In this document: piece by piece, positions 61,892-64,000 of the stretch | Position numbering within the stretch: the first letter of the stretch is position 1 | Layout: the number at the start of each line of letters is the position of its first letter | Source of the DNA: Corynebacterium occultum | GTDB taxonomy: Bacteria > Actinomycetota > Actinomycetes > Mycobacteriales > Mycobacteriaceae | DNA length: 64,000 nucleotides | Direction of reading: 5' to 3' | Assembly: GCF_009734425.1 (NCBI RefSeq) | Contig: NZ_CP046455.1 | Coordinates: 496,001 to 560,000 of the forward strand | The notes under the pieces: generated by a model | What the model was told of the DNA's origin: nothing | Seen by the model: the letters and a program-made list of their open reading frames with translations, nothing else | Database searches by the model: none | Position numbers and translations under genes: made by a program

Positions 61892-63022
61892 CTAAACCTC
61901 CGCCGGAACCGAGGCCGCCAGCTTGTGCAGCCGGGGAATCGGCATCCGCATGTTGAGGGAAGCCGCGCAACCCTGACCGGGCCAGTGCAGCACAGCGGAG
62001 CGCTCCGCCAGGGACCCCTTGACCACCAGCGGCTCCTCGGAACCATCCGGGATGGGGCCGGAAACCTTGAGGTTCATGCCCCACTGATCGGTCCAGAAAT
62101 AGGAGTGGTAGCTCAGCGGTGCCGCCTCATCACCCTGGAGGAGGGCGGCGGCCGCAGTCTTGGCCTGCTCGATGGCAGCAGTCCAGATCGGGGTGCGGCG
62201 CAGCCCCCGCGCACCCTGCTGCCACACCACGTCACCGGCGGCGACGATCTCGGGGCGGACCCGGCAGCGCTCATCGGCGATGAGACGGCCGTCGATAAGC
62301 AGACCGGAATCCGCTAGCCAGGAATCATTGGGAATGTCACCGGCCGCGGAAACCACCACATCGGCGGTGATCTCCTGGCCAGAACTCAGCCGCACACACA
62401 TGCCCCCGGGGGTTTCCGCCACCGCAGCGACAAAATCATCCACGATGTCCAGACCATTTTCAAGGGCAACCTCAGTGAGGATACCGGCGAGCTGCGGTCC
62501 GATATGGGGCTCCATGGGGGTCCCTGGGTGGATGAGAGTGACCTCGCAACCCAGGCCGATGGCACCGGAGGCGACCTCCATGCCCAGTGGGCCGCCACCG
62601 ATGATCGCCACCTTGGGTGCTGAGCTGAGACGCTCCCGCAGGGCGGTGGCATCATCCAGGGAACGCAGCGTGTACTCCCGCTCCGAATCGGTGAAGCGGC
62701 GCGCGTGGGTGCCGGTGGCGATGACCAGCCCCTCATAGTCCAGGACGGTGCCATCGTCGAGGGTGACGCGCCGGGCTTCGGGGTCCACTGTGGTGGCGCT
62801 CCGGCCGAGGAGTTCGGTGCCGCCGTGGGTGGCCTCGGGGAGGAAGTTCAGTTCCATCTCCGGCCCGGGTGCCAGGGCCGCCTTGGAGAGTGCGGGGCGG
62901 GAGTAGGTGGCGTGCTTTTCATCACCGACGATGGTGATGGCACCGGTGTAGCCGAGACGGCGGAGGGTGTCCCCGGCGGTCAGTCCGGCCACACCATTGC
63001 CGAGGATGAGGATGTTGTCCAT
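61892..63022 (-). CDS. FAD-dependent ferredoxin reductase
   Basis: Transfers electrons from NAD(P)H to the adjacent ferredoxin. The 376-residue protein has two dinucleotide-binding motifs, GNGVAGLTA near residue 8 for FAD and GGGPLGMEVA near 145 for NAD(P)H, plus the class-II disulfide-reductase-like ATGTHARR and AAGDV segments. It is shorter than typical 400-residue putidaredoxin reductases and has a distinct C-terminus. It is two bases behind the ferredoxin gene, so they form an operon. The terminal oxygenase or P450 they serve is not in the window. Confidence 0.85.
   Translation of the reverse strand: MDNILILGNGVAGLTAGDTLRRLGYTGAITIVGDEKHATYSRPALSKAALAPGPEMELNFLPEATHGGTELLGRSATTVDPEARRVTLDDGTVLDYEGLVIATGTHARRFTDSEREYTLRSLDDATALRERLSSAPKVAIIGGGPLGMEVASGAIGLGCEVTLIHPGTPMEPHIGPQLAGILTEVALENGLDIVDDFVAAVAETPGGMCVRLSSGQEITADVVVSAAGDIPNDSWLADSGLLIDGRLIADERCRVRPEIVAAGDVVWQQGARGLRRTPIWTAAIEQAKTAAAALLQGDEAAPLSYHSYFWTDQWGMNLKVSGPIPDGSEEPLVVKGSLAERSAVLHWPGQGCAASLNMRMPIPRLHKLAASVPAEV
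62290..62299 (-). repeat. CTTATCGACG motif 10
   Basis: In the ferredoxin reductase gene, sense, read as Leu-Ile-Asp-Gly. Confidence 0.7.
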
Positions 63023-63024
63023 GC

Positions 63025-63228
63025 TTAAACCAGCTTCAGGGCGGCGACGGGGCAGACGCGGACGGCGTCGCGGGCGGCATCGAGGTCCTCGGGGCCGATC
63101 TCGACCTTGTCGAGGATGAGCTCGCCCTCGTCATCGAGGTGCATCAGCGCCGGGGCGGCTTCCTCGCAGAGGCCGTGACCTTCGCAGCGCGGGCGGTCGA
63201 GTTCGATGAGGGTCGGGTTGCTGCTCAT
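63025..63228 (-). CDS. Ferredoxin with histidine in the cluster motif
   Basis: A 67-residue P450-type ferredoxin with one cluster. The ligands are Cys15, Cys21 and Cys59 (CPVAALKL); the fourth position is His18 in C-E-G-H-G-L-C. Ferredoxins with a variable residue at this place occur beside cytochrome P450 genes in mycobacteria and usually hold a [3Fe-4S] cluster or a His-ligated [4Fe-4S] cluster. The ATG has AAGGAGAA upstream. It is the first gene of the pair with the reductase and is divergent from the LysR gene. Confidence 0.88.
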   Translation of the reverse strand: MSSNPTLIELDRPRCEGHGLCEEAAPALMHLDDEGELILDKVEIGPEDLDAARDAVRVCPVAALKLV

Positions 63229-63391
63229 GGGAGTTCTCCTTCTGCTCTTCGGATCCCGGCGACGGCCCCTCCCTGAGAGGTGGAGGAGATTTGGCCATCA
63301 TTGTGATCCGAGTCATGTTCTGATGTGCCTGAGCTTTTCAGACTTGAGGGAATCTGTCTAATGAATAATGAAAATGATCTATATTCATAGT
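63229..63391. promoter_or_regulatory. Divergent promoter region of the ferredoxin operon and the LysR gene
   Basis: An AT-rich segment at 63350-63397 holds ATGAATA (63361-63367) and its complement TATTCAT (63382-63388), and a perfect 15-base palindrome ATTCATA-G-TATGAAT at 63383-63397 that covers the LysR start codon. TATATT lies six bases before that ATG. This is a likely LysR-type operator with autoregulation. Confidence 0.5.
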
Positions 63392-64000
63392 ATGAATGAA
63401 ACTTTTTCGCTCCCTGGGGTTCAGTCCATCTCGCCGCGCCGCCCGCTGGGGGCGAACCTGGCCAATGTGGACCTGAACCTGCTGGTCTCCCTCCATGCCC
63501 TTCTGGAGGAGGAGTCGGTGACGTCGGCGGCGCGGCGGGTGGGACTCTCCCAGCCCGCGATGAGTCATGCCCTCCGTCGCATCCGCAAGCTTTTCGACGA
63601 CCAGATCCTGGTGCGGCAGGGCGGGGGGAGCGTGCTCACCCCGCGGGCCAGGGAGCTGCTCGGCCCCCTGCGTGAGTTGCTGCGCCAGACCTCCCGGCTG
63701 CTGGGCGAGGAGGAATTCATCCCGGAACACAGTCGGCGTGCGGTGACCATCGCCATGTCGACCTCCATGGCCTTCCTGCTGGGGAGGGTGATCCTGAAGC
63801 TGCTGGAGGAATCTGCTCCGCACATGGAGTTGGAGATCATCACCACCGATGAGATCGGTGATGCCGTATTCACCGACCATGGGGTGGACCTGCTTCTGCT
63901 GGCCGAGGGTTATCCCACCTCCCATCCCCGGGAAAGGCTCTTTGATGATGAGTGGGTGGTCATCGGCGGTGTTCCGGAACTGCTGGAGGGTGATGCCATT
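63392..64000 (+). CDS. LysR-type transcriptional regulator (partial, runs off the right edge)
   Basis: The first 203 residues are present. After a short N-terminal arm the winged helix-turn-helix is clear: VDLNLLVSLHALLEEESVTSAARRVGLSQPAMSHALRRIRKLFDDQILVR, typical of the NodD/NahR branch, followed by the beginning of the effector domain (VTIAMSTSMAFLLGRVILKLLEESAPHMELEII). The ATG at 63392 has no ribosome site and overlaps a palindrome, suggesting a leaderless and autoregulated gene. Divergence from the ferredoxin and reductase genes suggests it controls them. Aromatic compounds are common effectors of this branch. Confidence 0.88.
   Translation, partial: MNETFSLPGVQSISPRRPLGANLANVDLNLLVSLHALLEEESVTSAARRVGLSQPAMSHALRRIRKLFDDQILVRQGGGSVLTPRARELLGPLRELLRQTSRLLGEEEFIPEHSRRAVTIAMSTSMAFLLGRVILKLLEESAPHMELEIITTDEIGDAVFTDHGVDLLLLAEGYPTSHPRERLFDDEWVVIGGVPELLEGDAI

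Noticed and set aside
2566..62299. CTTATCGACG copies as ordinary DnaA boxes
   Set aside because: They differ from TTATCCACA at two fixed positions and are spread singly over the window instead of clustering.
1..64000. tRNA, rRNA, insertion sequence or prophage genes
   Set aside because: Both strands were looked over and no cloverleaf, rRNA, transposase, integrase or phage structural gene was recognised; a short degenerate remnant could still be missed by eye.

Overview
The window reads as chromosomal DNA of a high-GC, mycolate-lineage actinobacterium, most likely a Corynebacterium (species not determined). The reasons are two DtxR-type iron boxes, a spc ribosomal operon split between rplE and rpsH, an ESX-4-type secretion locus next to rplM-rpsI-glmM-glmS in the same order as Mycobacterium tuberculosis Rv3450c to Rv3436c, and many genes whose start codon sits directly behind a -10 hexamer, as expected of leaderless mRNAs.

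Layout. 1-5.5 kb: a catecholate siderophore block on the minus strand (entA, entB-like, entC, fes) with DtxR boxes, and a divergent CynX/NimT-type exporter. 5.8-7.1 kb: rplN-rplX-rplE. 7.2-24.3 kb: an accessory block inside the split spc operon, holding a two-component phenol hydroxylase (hpaB, hpaC), a large LuxR-type ATPase regulator, a BetT-like transporter, a formate/nitrite channel, a very unusual membrane-anchored helicase with tandem BRCT domains, a lipoprotein, and a formate-dehydrogenase-like module (fdhD, fdhF, small DUF6457 gene). 24.8-36.1 kb: rpsH-rplF-rplR-rpsE-rpmD-rplO, secY-adk-map, a secreted L,D-transpeptidase, infA and rpsM-rpsK-rpsD-rpoA-rplQ. 36.2-40.5 kb: a DUF998 membrane protein, truA and a large DUF6541-like membrane protein.

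40.6-53.7 kb is an ESX-4 type VII secretion locus (eccB, mycP, eccD, eccC, an Rv3446c-family gene and two WXG100 genes). A complete tmsABC-like operon for 10-methyl branched fatty acids sits between eccB and mycP. 54.0-61.7 kb holds rplM-rpsI, glmM, a three-gene unit around a Pro/Glu-repeat membrane protein, a serine-less alpha/beta hydrolase-fold protein and glmS. 61.9-64 kb holds a ferredoxin reductase, a His-variant ferredoxin and a divergent LysR regulator that runs off the edge.

Signals not explained by genes: a 10-mer CTTATCGACG present ten times on both strands and in several reading frames; a palindromic element of about 70-78 bp present twice, 54.6 kb apart; and nested inverted repeats between esxT and rplM. 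No rRNA, tRNA, CRISPR array, intact insertion sequence or prophage was recognised.
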